Source: Phycisphaerales bacterium
GTDB lineage: Bacteria > Planctomycetota > Phycisphaerae > Phycisphaerales > SM1A02
Direction: 5' to 3'
NCBI GenBank assembly: GCA_029268515.1
Contig: JAQWNP010000010.1
Coordinates: 62,001 to 126,000 of the forward strand
Length of the DNA: 64,000 bases
Part shown: piece after piece, positions 62,362 to 64,000 of the stretch
Layout: the number at the start of each line of letters is the position of its first letter
Numbering within the stretch: position 1 is the first letter of the stretch
Program-made: the position numbers and the translations under genes
The notes under the pieces: generated by a model
The model's input: only the letters and a program-made list of their open reading frames with translations
The model's database searches: none
What the model was told of the DNA's origin: nothing

Positions 62362-64000
62362 TTAGCCAGTCTTTTCTTCTTGGTTAGACGCCTCACGGGC
62401 GTCTTCTTTGCGGATTTGTTTGCGAAGTTCTCGCACTATTTCACTTTTGGCCTGATAAGGGGGATGCTCTTGGGCAAATATCCGAGAATAAGCAGCGGAA
62501 CTCATCTCTGGTGGCACCAGAGAGCGGCCTCCTTCAAGGATATGGCGTTGGTACTCAATACCACCGCCCGCTTGCTGGAACTGAATGCGCTCCGACGTAT
62601 CGAGGGCAATGCCTTCAGCGCGATAAAGCTCTTCTAGATCACCAAGCGTTAGATCAGTCAGATTGCCTGCAGCTTGGTACTCCATTAAGACCTCATTGGT
62701 CGGGCGACGAACATCCTTGCCGCCCAGGATAAAGGGAAGATCGCTGCCAGTGATTGGATCACTATATGTATCGTTCGTATAGATGAGTTGATCAGCAGTC
62801 GCCCATTCGGGTGCGACATTCTGAGAATTGAGTCGCACATAGTGCATCGTGGCGCGTTCATGTGGTGCAGGGGGGTTGATACCAAAAAGATGAAGTTTAG
62901 AGCCAGATTGCCCCGCGACTTTGAGTGATACCAACGTATCAGGATGGGTGATTTTAATTGGTGCTAAATATACGCGTTGTGGCATGATCTCACAATATCT
63001 TGTGTCAGCATGAGCTCCAGCCTTACTGACCGCGCCGGCGAGTAACAAACCGAGTCCAACATACTTTGAAGTGTCATCATCCTGAGCAAGTAGGACGCCG
63101 CCGGCAACCATCATGCCTGTGCCAACCACAGACTTCGCCACCCGAACATCTTCGAGGTTGTTCCACATATGATCTGCCGACATCTCATCTAGATTGCAGA
63201 CAATTGGATAGTTTGAGTTTACGTCATCAAACTTAACTTGTAGTGGTGCCTTGTAGCCAAATTTATTCCAGGGCCTGAAGCTCGCAATTGCGTTGTCTGG
63301 TCCAGAGGCTACTTTCTGAGGGCCGAGGCCATAGTCAACAACAAGTAGTGTGTTCCATTGATCTGATTCCAATTTGCTGACCAGTTTTTTGAGTTTGGGT
63401 TTGATCTTGAGCGCTTGGCGGAATTGATCACGCGCTTCATCTTTGCGGCCGAGAACCCAGCTCGCCGCACCACTGAGCAGGTGTCCATAGACAAAGTTTG
63501 TTTTTGCTACCACGTAACCACTGTCGAGGTAGTCCTTTCCTCGGCTCCGGCCACGGCGATTTGACTCGACAGCAATATCCTCGCCACTCTTGCGGCCGCC
63601 ATACTCACTTTGACCAAAATCCTTCAACATGAATAGTGATTGATTTGCCGCAGCTCTTGTATTGTCCCACTCGCCCTTTTGACCTTTTTGTACGGCTACG
63701 TAGGCATAGCTCATGGCTTGTTCAAATGGCTCACCCTTCCAGAATTTGAGGTCTTCGTTGAGGACAACAGAGCTAATGGTTTTATCTCTATTGATACCTT
63801 GTGTTCGCAGAATTTCATAGACCTCATTCGCAGTGTCTTCAGAGTCTTCACCTTTTCCGTCAGCGAGATCAATCATGACCTCACGCATGCGAGTTAGCAT
63901 GTAATTTCGATCGTCTTTTTTGTCTCGACTCTTTCCATACTCTGCATCAATAGCCTCTCGGGCATCAGAATAATTGCCAGCCTTGACACTGCTCATGAGT
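62362..64000 (-). CDS. COG3014-like protein, N-terminus beyond the window
   Basis: The frame is open through the window edge. The visible 545 residues begin inside TPR-like helices (VKAGNYSDAREAIDAEYGK), so a signal peptide probably lies outside. Segments fit the uncharacterised COG3014 family: AMSYAYVAVQKGQKGEWDNTRAAANQSL, LSGAASWVLGRKDEARDQFRQAL, VDYGLGPQKVA, and a glycine-rich hydrophobic stretch (VVGTGMMVAGGVLLA...LGLLLAGAVSKAG). COG3014 genes are often found beside lpoB and ycfL homologues. It is upstream of the YcfL-like gene by 62 bp and appears to lead the operon. Confidence 0.75.
   Translation of the reverse strand, partial: LMSSVKAGNYSDAREAIDAEYGKSRDKKDDRNYMLTRMREVMIDLADGKGEDSEDTANEVYEILRTQGINRDKTISSVVLNEDLKFWKGEPFEQAMSYAYVAVQKGQKGEWDNTRAAANQSLFMLKDFGQSEYGGRKSGEDIAVESNRRGRSRGKDYLDSGYVVAKTNFVYGHLLSGAASWVLGRKDEARDQFRQALKIKPKLKKLVSKLESDQWNTLLVVDYGLGPQKVASGPDNAIASFRPWNKFGYKAPLQVKFDDVNSNYPIVCNLDEMSADHMWNNLEDVRVAKSVVGTGMMVAGGVLLAQDDDTSKYVGLGLLLAGAVSKAGAHADTRYCEIMPQRVYLAPIKITHPDTLVSLKVAGQSGSKLHLFGINPPAPHERATMHYVRLNSQNVAPEWATADQLIYTNDTYSDPITGSDLPFILGGKDVRRPTNEVLMEYQAAGNLTDLTLGDLEELYRAEGIALDTSERIQFQQAGGGIEYQRHILEGGRSLVPPEMSSAAYSRIFAQEHPPYQAKSEIVRELRKQIRKEDAREASNQEEKTG

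Overview
The window looks like chromosomal DNA of a planctomycete, most likely a marine member of the class Phycisphaerae. The main pointers are a GlmU-like protein of the alternative (Planctomycetes/Bacteroidetes/Spirochaetes) type, a PVC-type dehydrogenase/HEAT/cytochrome c fusion, a 3-keto-disaccharide-hydrolase (DUF1080) domain, secreted proteins ending in dockerin-like EF-hand pairs, and GACCTGSSC cysteine repeats. This is inference from gene content; no rRNA is present. Base composition is moderate and looks even, with no insertion sequences, integrases, prophage or CRISPR array.

Positions 1-21400 are mostly housekeeping. A TraB-like fragment is followed by topA-ispG and miaA on the minus strand, then pgk, a thioredoxin/TPR protein, and the run rpe-accD-lnt-HEAT lipoprotein. 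Next come a coiled-coil membrane protein with a small membrane partner, then mreB-mreC-mreD, the alternative GlmU-like gene and polA. The mre/GlmU block joins cell-shape and envelope precursor functions. A 0.6 kb gene-poor, GC-rich stretch leads to tRNA-Asp with a strong terminator.

Positions 22100-41700 hold a methyltransferase, a secreted S9 peptidase, a cysteine-repeat protein, an unknown lipoprotein, CstA, a long PhoD-like phosphatase, tRNA-Glu and a deiodinase-like EF-hand protein. They are followed by the PVC cytochrome fusion, RmuC, a DUF1579-like lipoprotein, MltA and a DUF1080 protein. Many products are exported, as expected for a polymer-degrading heterotroph.

Positions 41700-53500 hold a two-gene molybdenum oxidoreductase complex with a fused FeS-NrfD subunit and no Tat signal. 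After it come a TPR/SPFH-SHOCT pair, Kup, a dockerin-bearing protein with an internal duplication, a small lipoprotein, an AA10 lytic polysaccharide monooxygenase with CBM2-like and dockerin-like modules, and MsrB. A long nested inverted repeat lies just ahead of the first dockerin gene.

Positions 53600-58600 carry four divergent small heat shock proteins, two on each side of a Wzm/Wzt-like ABC export pair. Positions 58874-64000 carry an apparent operon of a COG3014-like protein, a YcfL-like lipoprotein and a 989-residue protein. The last combines an LpoB/CsgG-like N-terminal region, five tandem modules of about 95 residues and a trypsin-like protease domain, and it is the best candidate here for something undescribed.
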